Of a stretch of DNA of 64,000 nt, positions 35,390 through 44,749 are shown in pieces (positions within the stretch are counted from its first letter, which is position 1; every line of letters starts with the position of its first letter). A program made the position numbers and the translations under genes. The stretch spans positions 1-64,000 of the forward strand of contig CAYQWX010000003.1 of assembly GCA_964421355.1 (NCBI GenBank), read 5' to 3'. The notes beneath the pieces are model-generated. The model searched no databases. It was not told the DNA's origin and saw nothing but the letters and a program-made list of their open reading frames with translations. The DNA comes from JALTDM01 sp964421355 (GTDB lineage: Bacteria; Bacteroidota; Bacteroidia; Bacteroidales; JALTDM01).

Positions 35390-38300
35390 ATGAAAAAAAT
35401 ACTATATTTTATAATTATAGCCTTTCTTTCTTTATCTGCGGTATCACAGGAAATATGTAATAATGGTATAGATGATGACGGAGACGGATTAATTGATTTA
35501 AATGATAATGATTGCAATTGCAGCGGATTTGGCTCATCTTCTACAATCCCATCCTTAATCCCAAATCCAAGCTTTGAACAAATGAACTGCTGTCCTAGTA
35601 GTTATAGTCAAATGAGTTGTGCCAGCACATGGGTTCAAGCTTCTGATGCTACAAGTGACTATATGAATACTTGTGGATTCGTAATGGGAGCAGCTTCTGA
35701 TGCTGGATTAGTTCCTCCACCTGACGGAAATGGATTCGTTGGTGCTATTTATTCAGATGGGTGGCAAGAATATGTGGGAGCTTGCTTATCTACCCCTATG
35801 CAAGCAGGAACTTCATACACAATAAAATTCAACATAGCTAGTGCCCCCATTACCGGTTGGGGACAAACATGCAACGGAGGTCAAATAACTTATGGACCTA
35901 TAGATATTACTATTTATGGTACTCCCACTTGTAGCGACTTGCCTTTTAGTGGCACTGATTGTCCATCAAATCATGGACAATGGCAAGTATTAGGTTATAC
36001 AAATTATACTCCCCAAGCCGCATGGTCTGAAATAGAAATAACTTTCACACCAAGTTTTGATGTAGCAGCAATTATTATAGGTTCTCCTTGCTCATTACCT
36101 TCCAGTTATAGTAGTGGAAGTTGCTACCCATACTTCTATTATGACAATCTTATTTTGAATCAAACAGATATATTTGGGTCAATAGATATTACAAGTTCAG
36201 GACATTTATGTACCAATAATTTAGTATTATACTCACACGCTAACCTTCCGGGAACTTGGCAATGGTACCTTAATGGAGTTGCATTAGTAGGTCAAACAGA
36301 TAGTATATTGAATGTATCTGCATTAGGATTAGGTAATGGCACCTATCAAGCTCGTTTATCAAACCAATATGGCTGTGATACTGCTGCTTATGTTGTAAAT
36401 GTTTCTTATCCATCTTTGACTTTAGACAATGTTACTAACGTACTATGCTATGGAGGAAACAATGGAGCTATTGACATAACAGAAAGTGGTGGTGTTTCTC
36501 CCTTTACATATACATGGACAGGACCTAATGGCTTTTCTTCTACACAGGAAGATTTAACAAATATATATGCGGGAGATTACCACTTAACACTTACAGATGT
36601 AAATGGATGTACTGCAAACTTGGATGCAACGGTTACGCAACCCGATTCTTTGAGTATGAATTATACAAAAGTAGATGAATTATGCCCTGGTTATTCTGAT
36701 GGAAGCATAGATATAACTACATCAGGCGGCACACAACCTTATACATATTCTTGGACAGGTCCCAATGGTTTTACATCTACAAATGAAGATATAACTGGAT
36801 TAAGTGCAGGACAGTATTCATTAACAATAACTGACGCTAATGGTTGTACATTAAATAGAAACATTCAAATAGTAACATTACATCCTACCCCCACTTCTGA
36901 TTTTACTATTGATAGCACATGGTGTTATCATGATACAGTAGCAGCTATATATACCGGTAATGCCAGTGATTCTGCCAATTTCCACTGGGACTTCGACGGT
37001 GCAAATATCTTATCGGGAAGTGGCTCAGGTCCAATCAATTTGTATTGGCCCCTTGCAGGTTATTATGATGTATCATTATGGGTAGAAGAATATGGCTGTT
37101 ATTCTGATACTACAACAGCTCAAATAATGGTTCCTCAATTACTTGATATAACTATGGGAGGAACTGATTTAAGTTGTTACCATGACGGTAGTGGGAGTGT
37201 TTATTGCAATGTAAATGGAGGAATACCTCCTTATCAATATGACTGGAACAATGGAACTACAGGAACAGACACATTAAATTATGTTCAAGCCGGAGTATAT
37301 CAAGTAACAGTAACAGATAGCAGAGGATGTAAATGGGAAAACACTTATGTTGTAAACGAGCCTCCATTATTACAAGTATTCTTACCCGACACTGTAGATG
37401 TATGTAATGGTCAAAGTGTTACTATTACATCAAATGTTATAGGAGGAACAGAGCCTTACACATATACATGGAACGGAACAAGTGGAGAAAATATATTACA
37501 AATAACTCCTCTGTCTAGCTATGATTTATGGCTTGTTGTAAGAGATAGTCATGGATGTACCGACAGTGCAAAAGTATATCTAAATGTGAGTGAACCACTA
37601 CACATGGAACTATCTGTAAGTAGAGATAGTGTATGCCGAGGAGATAAAGTAATATTGAGTGCTAATTACTGGGGAGGAGCAGGACAACCATATTTTATAT
37701 ATGATGATAATGGAGATGTTGTTACTTTACCTCTTATTTTGCCTATTTGGAATGATACTACTTTTATTATTCACACCAAAGATGTGTGTGGGTCTATAGC
37801 ATCAGATACAGTACCTGTAAGTATATATCCAATGCCATTTGTTAGATTTATTTCCGATACAATAGAAGGCTGCCAACCATTACCTGTAAATTTCACTATA
37901 GTACAAGGAGCTGAACATTTAACCTCATATATTTGGAACTTTGGCGATAATGATAATGAAAACTTATCATTAGGAGCAAATCCTTATCATTTATATAACG
38001 ATTATGGTGTGTTTACAGTTACTTTAATGTATGTTACTGATAGAGGATGTAAAGATACTGTAAGTGTACCGGACATGATTATAGTTTATAAAAAACCTAA
38101 GGCAGAATTTGTAAATAAGCCTGAAGTAGGAACTATTGTTAATCCTACAATAGACTTCATTAATACATCAGAAGACAATATTGCTAACTTTTGGAGTTTT
38201 GGAGATGGAGATAGTAGCATACAAGTAAATCCTAGACATGAATATCCAAGAATAGAAAACATATATCAAGCAATGTTAATAGTAGAAAGCGATAGAGGTT

Positions 38301-38644
38301 GTAAAGATACTGCAATAAAAGATATTAAAATAAAAGATATAGATGTATTCTATGCTCCAACTGCATTTACTCCTGACAATGATGGAATAAATGATAGATT
38401 TTATGTTGTGATAAGAAACATAGATACTAAAGAACCGTTCTTCTTGGGAGTATATGATAGATGGGGTGAACTTATATGGCAAACTGATAAATATGACCCG
38501 GAAAATCCTTCTAAATATTCATGGGACGGAATGGTTAAAGATGACAAACCTGCTCCTCCTGATGTATATGTATGGAGATGTATTTACAAAAGTTTGAACA
38601 ATAAAGGTTTTACAAAAACAGGTAAAGTTACATTAATAAGATAA
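35390..38644 (+). CDS. Giant surface protein C: acidic repeat N-terminus, three SprB repeats, PKD and gliding-associated C-terminal domain
   Basis: A 1084-residue exported protein. After a signal peptide ending at AVSQ the mature N-terminus is EICNNGIDDDGDGLIDLND, the Asp-rich, possibly calcium-binding module often found at this place in Bacteroidota surface proteins. Residues about 45-260 contain LIPNPSFEQMNCCP and many Cys. Three SprB-type repeats follow at about 344-418, 420-494 and 585-658 (for example SGGTQPYTYSWTGPNGFTST). Two PKD-like domains and the type B T9SS domain close the protein (FTPDNDGINDRFYVV, YDRWGELIWQTDKYDPENP). It is 24 bp behind protein B and is the last gene before convergent bipA. 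Cell-surface adhesion or matrix is the likely role, by inference. Confidence 0.88.
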   Translation: MKKILYFIIIAFLSLSAVSQEICNNGIDDDGDGLIDLNDNDCNCSGFGSSSTIPSLIPNPSFEQMNCCPSSYSQMSCASTWVQASDATSDYMNTCGFVMGAASDAGLVPPPDGNGFVGAIYSDGWQEYVGACLSTPMQAGTSYTIKFNIASAPITGWGQTCNGGQITYGPIDITIYGTPTCSDLPFSGTDCPSNHGQWQVLGYTNYTPQAAWSEIEITFTPSFDVAAIIIGSPCSLPSSYSSGSCYPYFYYDNLILNQTDIFGSIDITSSGHLCTNNLVLYSHANLPGTWQWYLNGVALVGQTDSILNVSALGLGNGTYQARLSNQYGCDTAAYVVNVSYPSLTLDNVTNVLCYGGNNGAIDITESGGVSPFTYTWTGPNGFSSTQEDLTNIYAGDYHLTLTDVNGCTANLDATVTQPDSLSMNYTKVDELCPGYSDGSIDITTSGGTQPYTYSWTGPNGFTSTNEDITGLSAGQYSLTITDANGCTLNRNIQIVTLHPTPTSDFTIDSTWCYHDTVAAIYTGNASDSANFHWDFDGANILSGSGSGPINLYWPLAGYYDVSLWVEEYGCYSDTTTAQIMVPQLLDITMGGTDLSCYHDGSGSVYCNVNGGIPPYQYDWNNGTTGTDTLNYVQAGVYQVTVTDSRGCKWENTYVVNEPPLLQVFLPDTVDVCNGQSVTITSNVIGGTEPYTYTWNGTSGENILQITPLSSYDLWLVVRDSHGCTDSAKVYLNVSEPLHMELSVSRDSVCRGDKVILSANYWGGAGQPYFIYDDNGDVVTLPLILPIWNDTTFIIHTKDVCGSIASDTVPVSIYPMPFVRFISDTIEGCQPLPVNFTIVQGAEHLTSYIWNFGDNDNENLSLGANPYHLYNDYGVFTVTLMYVTDRGCKDTVSVPDMIIVYKKPKAEFVNKPEVGTIVNPTIDFINTSEDNIANFWSFGDGDSSIQVNPRHEYPRIENIYQAMLIVESDRGCKDTAIKDIKIKDIDVFYAPTAFTPDNDGINDRFYVVIRNIDTKEPFFLGVYDRWGELIWQTDKYDPENPSKYSWDGMVKDDKPAPPDVYVWRCIYKSLNNKGFTKTGKVTLIR

Positions 38645-38718
38645 ACTTCTATTAAAATAATAGACACACAAATTATTACATTAGGAAGCTTTATATCTTA
38701 TGTAAGAGCATAATATAT

Positions 38719-40521
38719 TTATTTTTTACTTCTTTTTCTATCTATTTCTTTTAGCAGAATTTTTCTTACTCTTACCGACTTGGGAGTAAGTTCTATATAT
38801 TCATCATTTTTTATATATTCCATATATTGTTCCAAAGACATTTTTACAGCAGGAGGTAAATTTACCTTCTCATCTGCACTTGCAGCACGCACATTAGACT
38901 GCTTTTTAGCTTTTGTTACATTCACAACAATATCTTCTTCTCTTATATGTTCTCCTACCACTTGTCCTTCATATACCATTTCTCCCGGAGAAACAAAAAA
39001 CTTCCCTCGAGACTGCAATTTATCCAAAGCATAAGCAAGTACTTTACCCGTTTCCATAGCAATAAGAGAGCCATTTCGTCTTTGAGGCAACTCGCCTTTC
39101 CAAGGTTCAAATCCTTTAAACCTGTGGGAAATTACAGCTTCCCCCTCTGTTGCCGTTAATATAGGATTAGTTATACCTATTAATCCTCTGGAAGGAATAG
39201 TAAATTCTTGCACCAACCTGTCATTTTTCATAATAAACTGTAATATCTCTCCCTTACGAGCAGTAACTATATCTATAACCTTACTAGAAAATTCTTCCGG
39301 CACCACTACCGTTAATATCTCAATAGGTTCATACTTTTTACCATCTATATCTTTTATTACCACCTGAGGTTGTCCTATTTGAAACTCATAACCTTCTCTA
39401 CGCATAGTTTCTATAAGAATAGACAAATGCAAAATACCCCTACCAAATACAAGCCACTTTTCAGGAGAATCTGTTTCTTCTACTCTAAGTGCAAGATTTT
39501 TTTCAGTTTCCTTATATAACCTGTCCCTTATTTGACGAGAGGTTACAAACTGTCCTTCCTTTCCAAAGAAAGGAGAATTATTTATAGTAAAAAGTAAGCT
39601 CATAGTAGGTTCATCAATTGTTATTCTTGGAAGCGGTTCAGGATTATCAATATCTGTAATAGTATCTCCTATATCAAAATCATTTTGCAAGAGTACTGCA
39701 CATATTTCTCCCGCTTCCACAGGATATTTAACCTTTTCCTTTGCCAACCCTTCAAAAAGATATAATTCCTTAACTACTGCTTTTTGTATATCTCCATCTT
39801 TACGAGTTATTGCCACCGTTTGTCCAGCTTGTATAGTCCCTCGTTTTATCCGTCCTACAGCGATCCTACCAACATAGGAAGAATAATCCAGAGAACTTAT
39901 TTGCAACTGCAAACTTCCTTTTTCCACTTTTGGAGCAGGGATTTCCTCTATTATGGTATCAAGTAAATAACTTACATCATTTGTGGGGACTTTCCAATCA
40001 GGTCCCATCCAGCCCTGCTTAGATGAACCATATACGGTTTTAAAATCAAGCTGCTCTTCGCTGGCATCAAGACTTATCATTAAATCAAATACTGATTCTT
40101 GCACCTCATCTGGATTGCAATTAGGTTTATCTACCTTATTTATAACTACTACAGGTTTAAGCCCAAGTTCCAATGCTTTTTGTAATACAAACCGTGTTTG
40201 CGGCATAGGTCCCTCAAAAGCATCTACAAGCAAAAGCACACCATCTGCCATATTCAACACCCTTTCTACCTCTCCCCCAAAGTCCGCATGCCCAGGAGTA
40301 TCAATTATATTTATTTTTACATTTTTATAATGTACCGATACATTTTTGGACAAAATAGTAATACCCCTCTCCCTCTCCAAATCATTAGAATCAAGTATTA
40401 AGTCATCTACTTCTTGATTCTCCCTAAAAAGCTTTACTTGATGTAATATTCTATCTACCAAAGTAGTCTTTCCATGATCTACATGTGCTATTATTGCAAT
40501 ATTTCTTATTTCTTTTTTCAT
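38719..40521 (-). CDS. typA: Ribosome-associated GTPase BipA/TypA
   Basis: A 600-residue translational GTPase. G1 is AHVDHGKTT (residues 12-20), switch I is DLERERGITILSKN, G3 is IDTPGHADFGGEV and G4 is VINKVDKP. The EF-G-like domains and the BipA-specific C-terminal domain (EFTIPSRGLIGITNPILTAT, then GEMVYEGQVVGEHIREEDIV) follow. It binds the 70S ribosome and aids subunit assembly and stress or cold adaptation. It is monocistronic with a -7 element 33 bp upstream, and it is convergent with the giant surface-protein cluster, with a 74-bp gap lacking a clear terminator hairpin. Confidence 0.97.
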   Translation of the reverse strand: MKKEIRNIAIIAHVDHGKTTLVDRILHQVKLFRENQEVDDLILDSNDLERERGITILSKNVSVHYKNVKINIIDTPGHADFGGEVERVLNMADGVLLLVDAFEGPMPQTRFVLQKALELGLKPVVVINKVDKPNCNPDEVQESVFDLMISLDASEEQLDFKTVYGSSKQGWMGPDWKVPTNDVSYLLDTIIEEIPAPKVEKGSLQLQISSLDYSSYVGRIAVGRIKRGTIQAGQTVAITRKDGDIQKAVVKELYLFEGLAKEKVKYPVEAGEICAVLLQNDFDIGDTITDIDNPEPLPRITIDEPTMSLLFTINNSPFFGKEGQFVTSRQIRDRLYKETEKNLALRVEETDSPEKWLVFGRGILHLSILIETMRREGYEFQIGQPQVVIKDIDGKKYEPIEILTVVVPEEFSSKVIDIVTARKGEILQFIMKNDRLVQEFTIPSRGLIGITNPILTATEGEAVISHRFKGFEPWKGELPQRRNGSLIAMETGKVLAYALDKLQSRGKFFVSPGEMVYEGQVVGEHIREEDIVVNVTKAKKQSNVRAASADEKVNLPPAVKMSLEQYMEYIKNDEYIELTPKSVRVRKILLKEIDRKRSKK

Positions 40522-40553
40522 TATTTACCTATATACAATTAAAAACAAGGAGG

Positions 40554-40561
40554 CAAAGATA
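40554..40561 (-). promoter_or_regulatory. -7 promoter element of typA
   Basis: TATCTTTG on the minus strand (CAAAGATA on plus), 32 bp before the start at 40521. Confidence 0.55.
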
Positions 40562-40720
40562 ATGCTTTAATATTGTTCTTGTAAAAACCTACACAAAAAC
40601 TATTGTAAATTCAATTTATAAAGCAACAAAAACCTCATATTTTTTATATTAATTTATAAAATAAATACCAGAATGTTTCGTTTTAGTAATTGTAAATAAA
40701 AATATCAAAAAATAAAGCCT

Positions 40721-40933
40721 ATGATGCAAAATTATGATTGGTGGTTACTCATATTATTTGATAATACCGAAGCAACGGAAAATAAAAAAGACATAATCAC
40801 TCTAAAAGAAAAAGAACTGTACCGTAAATTCTATGAGGCACATAAATATTTGCACAACGAGACAAACAAAATAAAATGTAAAAAAGTAAAACAAACATCA
40901 ATAGAAAAAATTTTATTACATTTAGAGCCTTAA
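40721..40933 (+). CDS. Small orphan protein of unknown function
   Basis: A 70-residue frame with two possible ATGs in a row (MMQNYDWWLLILFDN). The N-terminus has an aromatic-hydrophobic patch and the rest is charged, Lys- and Glu-rich and probably helical, ending IEKILLHLEP. I do not recognise a family. Support for it being real is its place in the same direction 19 bp before sufS, an open frame without rare codons and a leader AAGCCT-ATG identical to that of the DUF2795 gene. Against it are the short length and the absence of a clear -7 motif; it could be a chance frame in the 430-bp gap between typA and sufS. If it is not a gene, that gap holds nothing else I can name. Confidence 0.5.
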   Translation: MMQNYDWWLLILFDNTEATENKKDIITLKEKELYRKFYEAHKYLHNETNKIKCKKVKQTSIEKILLHLEP

Positions 40934-40952
40934 TTGAAAAAAGGCACTTTTT

Positions 40953-42170
40953 ATGGACATTCAGAAAATTAGAACCGATTTCCCAATCTTAAAAAGAAAA
41001 ATCGGAAAGTATGATTATGTTTATTTAGACAACGCCGCTACTACACAAAAACCACAAGTAGTAATAGATACGGTAAATGAAATATATAGTCTGCTAAATA
41101 GCAATATTCATCGCGGTAATCATTATTTAAGTCAATTACTTACCAATAAGTTTGAAGAAGCCCGCAAAACAATACAAAATTTTGTAAATGCTCAATATGA
41201 CCATGAAATAATTTTTACTTCCGGTACCACAATGTCTATAAATACAATTGCATACACATTTCTTCAAAGGTTTGCAAAACAAGGAGATGAAATAATAATA
41301 ACAGAATCGGAACACCATGCAAATATAGTCCCATGGCAAATAGTAGCAAATATTATGGGACTCACCATTAAATATATACCACTAAAAGAAAACGGAACAC
41401 TAGCAGTAGAACAACTTGAAAACCTGATAACGGAAAAAACAAAGATAGTAGGTGTAGCACAGGTAGCCAATGCAACAGGAGTAATTCATCCTGTAAAACA
41501 AATAATAAATATTGCTCACAAATATGATATTCCTGTAATGATAGATGCCGCACAATCTATACAACACATAAAAACAGATGTACAGGAATTAGATTGTGAC
41601 TTTTTGGTATTTTCCGGACATAAAATTTATGGACCTACAGGAATAGGTGTTCTATATGGAAAAGAAAAATGGTTAGAAAAAATGCCACCTCTTTTTGGAG
41701 GAGGAGAAATGATAGACGAAGTAACAATGCAAAAAACCACCTACAACCAGTTGCCATTCAAAATGGAAGCAGGCACACCACATTATGTTGGTGCAATAGG
41801 ATTAGCTGAAGCTATAAAATATATTGACAAAATAGGATTAGAAAATATAGCATCACACGAACATAAAGTGCTTTCAAAAGCAAATGAACTTGCAAACAAA
41901 AATCCAAATTTACGCATTATCGGAGGAGAAGCACTAAATAGAACAAGTGTATTGTCTATGGTACATAAATTTATTCCCGTAGGAGATATGGGCATGCTGT
42001 TAGACCAATTTGGCATTGCTATACGCGTAGGACACCATTGTGCCCAACCTCTTATGCGTTTTATGAAAATAAGCGGCACAGCAAGATTATCTATAGCTAT
42101 GTATAACACCATTGAAGAAATAGAATACTTTTTTGATTCTTTATCCAAAATAGAAAAAATGTTTATGTAA
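40953..42170 (+). CDS. sufS: Cysteine desulfurase, SufS type
   Basis: A 405-residue PLP enzyme converting cysteine to alanine and enzyme-bound persulfide for iron-sulfur and tRNA thiolation. The blocks are YLDNAATTQKPQVV, SNIHRGNHYLS, TSGTTMSINTIAY, ESEHHANIVPWQ, the PLP Lys in FSGHKIYGPTGIGVLYG, and the catalytic Cys in RVGHHCAQPLM followed by the group II-type tail. All agree with SufS rather than IscS. No sufB, sufC, sufD or sufE genes are adjacent; here it is alone, followed 6 bp later by a sodium symporter. An isolated sufS copy is not unusual in Bacteroidota. Confidence 0.94.
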   Translation: MDIQKIRTDFPILKRKIGKYDYVYLDNAATTQKPQVVIDTVNEIYSLLNSNIHRGNHYLSQLLTNKFEEARKTIQNFVNAQYDHEIIFTSGTTMSINTIAYTFLQRFAKQGDEIIITESEHHANIVPWQIVANIMGLTIKYIPLKENGTLAVEQLENLITEKTKIVGVAQVANATGVIHPVKQIINIAHKYDIPVMIDAAQSIQHIKTDVQELDCDFLVFSGHKIYGPTGIGVLYGKEKWLEKMPPLFGGGEMIDEVTMQKTTYNQLPFKMEAGTPHYVGAIGLAEAIKYIDKIGLENIASHEHKVLSKANELANKNPNLRIIGGEALNRTSVLSMVHKFIPVGDMGMLLDQFGIAIRVGHHCAQPLMRFMKISGTARLSIAMYNTIEEIEYFFDSLSKIEKMFM

Positions 42171-42176
42171 TAACAA

Positions 42177-43634
42177 ATGAGTCCAGTTTTAATATTACTT
42201 GTAGTTTTTCTTTATTTTTTATTTTTAGTTACAGTTTCATTTTTAACTTCACACAAAGCCAAAAACAGTGACTTTTTCATAGGCAGCCGTAAGCAATCAT
42301 GGCTTTTGGTATCTTACGGAATGATAGGTGCATCATTATCAGGCATTACATTTATCTCAGTACCCGGCTGGGTGCTTACCAACAAGTTTGCATATATGCA
42401 AATGGTATTGGGCTATGTGCTTGGATATGTATTTATTGCCCATGTACTACTTCCAGTATATTATAAATTGAACCTTACAAGTATATACTCCTATTTGGAA
42501 AAACGATTTGGAAAAATAACACATAAAACAGGAGCAATATTTTTCTTAATTTCACGAATTATTGGAGCTTCTCTTCGCTTGTTCGTTGTTACTGGAGTAT
42601 TACAATATGTAGCATTAAACGCTATGGGAATACCATTTTGGCTAACTATAATTATAACAATATTGCTTATTTGGATATACACATATAGAGGAGGAATAAA
42701 AACCATTGTTTGGACAGATACCTTACAAACTACATTTATGCTATTGGCTGTAATAGGCACATTCTTCATATTACTGCATGATATGGGTTGGAATTTCACT
42801 GATTTTATAGAAAAATTAAAAAATAGCGGAGTTGGTAAAACATTCTTTTTTGATGATTGGAAATCGGGACAATATTTTTGGAAACAATTTATTAGCGGAG
42901 CATTTATAACAATAGTAATGACAGGATTGGACCAAGATATGATGCAAAAAAACTTAAGTTGTAAAAACACAAAAGAAGCACGTTGGAATATGTATTTGTT
43001 ATCAGGAAGTCTTGTTATTGTTAATATTATTTTTTTATTATTAGGAGCTTTATTGGTATTTTATGCACAAGCAAATGCTATCACAGTTACAGATTCAGAC
43101 CAGTTATACCCACAAGTATTAATGTATAATGGCAGTGGATTACTTATGTTGTTTTTTATACTTGGACTTATTGCTGCTGCTTTTTCCAGTGCAGATTCTG
43201 CTCTTACTGCCCTTACCACTTCCTTTGTTATTGACATATTGGAAGCAGACAAAAAAGAAAATGAAGCACAACTTAGACGTACAAGAATAATTACACACAT
43301 AATCATTTCTGCAATAATTGTTGCTATAATACTGATTTTTGCAAAAATCAAAAACGAAGCAATAATCAGCACACTATTCAAACTTGCAGGATATACCTAT
43401 GGTCCTTTATTAGGATTATACACATTTGGGTTATTTACTAACAAACAATCCAAAGACAAACTTGTTCCGTATATATCCGTTTTATCTATCTTACTTTCTT
43501 GGATATTAAGTAAGCAAATTCCCCTCTGGCTAAACGGATATCATTTGAGCTATGAATTATTGATAATCAACGGACTAATAACATTTTGTTTGTTATGGTT
43601 AACCTCCTCACCCCAAATACACACAAATAAATGA
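42177..43634 (+). CDS. Sodium/solute symporter (SSS family)
   Basis: A 485-residue inner-membrane protein with about 12-13 predicted helices. SSS-family blocks are KNSDFFIGSRKQSWLLVSYG (N-terminal loop), GASLSGITFISVPGWV, LEKRFGKITHKTGAIFFLIS, TYRGGIKTIVWTDTLQ and FILGLIAAAFSSADSALTAL, which includes the sodium-site Ser residues. The substrate (sugar, amino acid, proline, nucleoside or pantothenate) cannot be told from this. It is translated in a run with sufS (6-bp gap) and the glycosyltransferase (4-bp ATGA overlap). Confidence 0.9.
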   Translation: MSPVLILLVVFLYFLFLVTVSFLTSHKAKNSDFFIGSRKQSWLLVSYGMIGASLSGITFISVPGWVLTNKFAYMQMVLGYVLGYVFIAHVLLPVYYKLNLTSIYSYLEKRFGKITHKTGAIFFLISRIIGASLRLFVVTGVLQYVALNAMGIPFWLTIIITILLIWIYTYRGGIKTIVWTDTLQTTFMLLAVIGTFFILLHDMGWNFTDFIEKLKNSGVGKTFFFDDWKSGQYFWKQFISGAFITIVMTGLDQDMMQKNLSCKNTKEARWNMYLLSGSLVIVNIIFLLLGALLVFYAQANAITVTDSDQLYPQVLMYNGSGLLMLFFILGLIAAAFSSADSALTALTTSFVIDILEADKKENEAQLRRTRIITHIIISAIIVAIILIFAKIKNEAIISTLFKLAGYTYGPLLGLYTFGLFTNKQSKDKLVPYISVLSILLSWILSKQIPLWLNGYHLSYELLIINGLITFCLLWLTSSPQIHTNK

Positions 43635-44749
43635 AAACAGTTGTTATAACGGTAACTAACGATTTGCTTACTGATAACAGAATGTATAAAACCGCTAAAT
43701 TCTTACTTTCACAAGGTTATAAAGTAATTCTAATAGGTAGAAAATTACAAAAAAAATATCCTGAGTTTATAAATGATAAAAATGCAAAAACAATAAGGTT
43801 AAATCCTTTATTTAAAAAAGGAAAAATGTTTTATGCCGTTTATAACTTGTTACTATTTTGGCGTGTATTATTTTTGAAAAAAGACATCTTACTTGCTGTA
43901 GATTTAGATACATTGTTTCCTATGTTTTTGATAAGCAAGCTTACTGGTAAAAAACTTGTATATGATTCCCATGAATTTTTTACCGAACTACCAGAACTGG
44001 AAGGCAGAAATTTTACCAAAAGTATTTGGCAAAACTTAGAAAAAATAATCATTCCTCATATAAAATATGCTTATACGGTAAGTGAATCAATAGCAGAGGC
44101 TTACCACAAAAAATACGGGATAAAATTTGAAATAGTAAGAAACCTTCCGGAATATAAAACAATAAACACAAACAATATACCTTCAAAATATAACCTATCT
44201 AAATATTCCAATGGCAAAAAAATACTACTGTATCAAGGTGCTATAAACTTGGGACGGAATATTGATTTAATGATAAAAACTGTTTCTCTTTTGGAAAACT
44301 ATATTTTGATAATATTAGGAGACGGAGACTTAAAGGAAGAAAACATACAACTAGCTAAAAAATTACAACTACTTAACAAAAAAGTATTTTTCTTAGGAAG
44401 AATTCCACTAACCAAACTAAAATATTACACAACACAAGCACATCTGGGTTTTTCATTAGAACAAAATTTAGGACTTAATTATAGATATGCTCTACCCAAT
44501 AAATTATTTGACTATATAATGTACAATGTCCCGCAAATAGTAAGCCCATTACCTGAAATGGAAAAAATAATAAAACAGTATGAAACAGGTATAATTTATA
44601 GAGGAAATAGTGAAGAAGATTTAGCCAAATTGATAATAAAAATATCTCCAGAACAATATACCACAATGAAACAGAATTGCATAAAAGCCGCAAAAGAATT
44701 AAATTGGGAAAAAGAAAGTTTAAAATTAAAATCTATCTATTTTATTTAA
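43631..44749 (+). CDS. Glycosyltransferase, GT4-like
   Basis: A 372-residue GT-B-fold glycosyltransferase. The N-terminal domain begins VVITVTNDLLTDNRMYKTAKFL and contains KLVYDSHEFFTELPEL. The C-terminal domain contains ILLYQGAINLGRNIDLMI (nucleotide-sugar loop), ILGDGDLKEE, and a family 4-like LNYRYALPNKLFDYIMYNVPQIVS block with the E-x7-E region replaced by less typical residues. It probably builds a surface polysaccharide, but donor and acceptor are unknown. It overlaps the symporter by 4 bp and its stop overlaps the convergent barrel gene stop by 8 bp. Confidence 0.87.
   Translation: MKTVVITVTNDLLTDNRMYKTAKFLLSQGYKVILIGRKLQKKYPEFINDKNAKTIRLNPLFKKGKMFYAVYNLLLFWRVLFLKKDILLAVDLDTLFPMFLISKLTGKKLVYDSHEFFTELPELEGRNFTKSIWQNLEKIIIPHIKYAYTVSESIAEAYHKKYGIKFEIVRNLPEYKTINTNNIPSKYNLSKYSNGKKILLYQGAINLGRNIDLMIKTVSLLENYILIILGDGDLKEENIQLAKKLQLLNKKVFFLGRIPLTKLKYYTTQAHLGFSLEQNLGLNYRYALPNKLFDYIMYNVPQIVSPLPEMEKIIKQYETGIIYRGNSEEDLAKLIIKISPEQYTTMKQNCIKAAKELNWEKESLKLKSIYFI

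Noticed and set aside
28907..38644. Mobile or phage-derived island
   Set aside because: No integrase, transposase, direct-repeat ends or tRNA target are seen; base composition by eye matches the neighbours, and the genes are T9SS cargo.
40934..40952. AAAAAG-GCA-CTTTTT hairpin just before sufS as an attenuator
   Set aside because: The stem is only A-T pairs plus one G-C in very AT-rich DNA and is too weak to support.
42491..42970. 159-residue minus-strand frame opposite the symporter
   Set aside because: The plus-strand frame has clear SSS-family motifs and helices; the antisense frame is hydrophobic only as a mirror of them.
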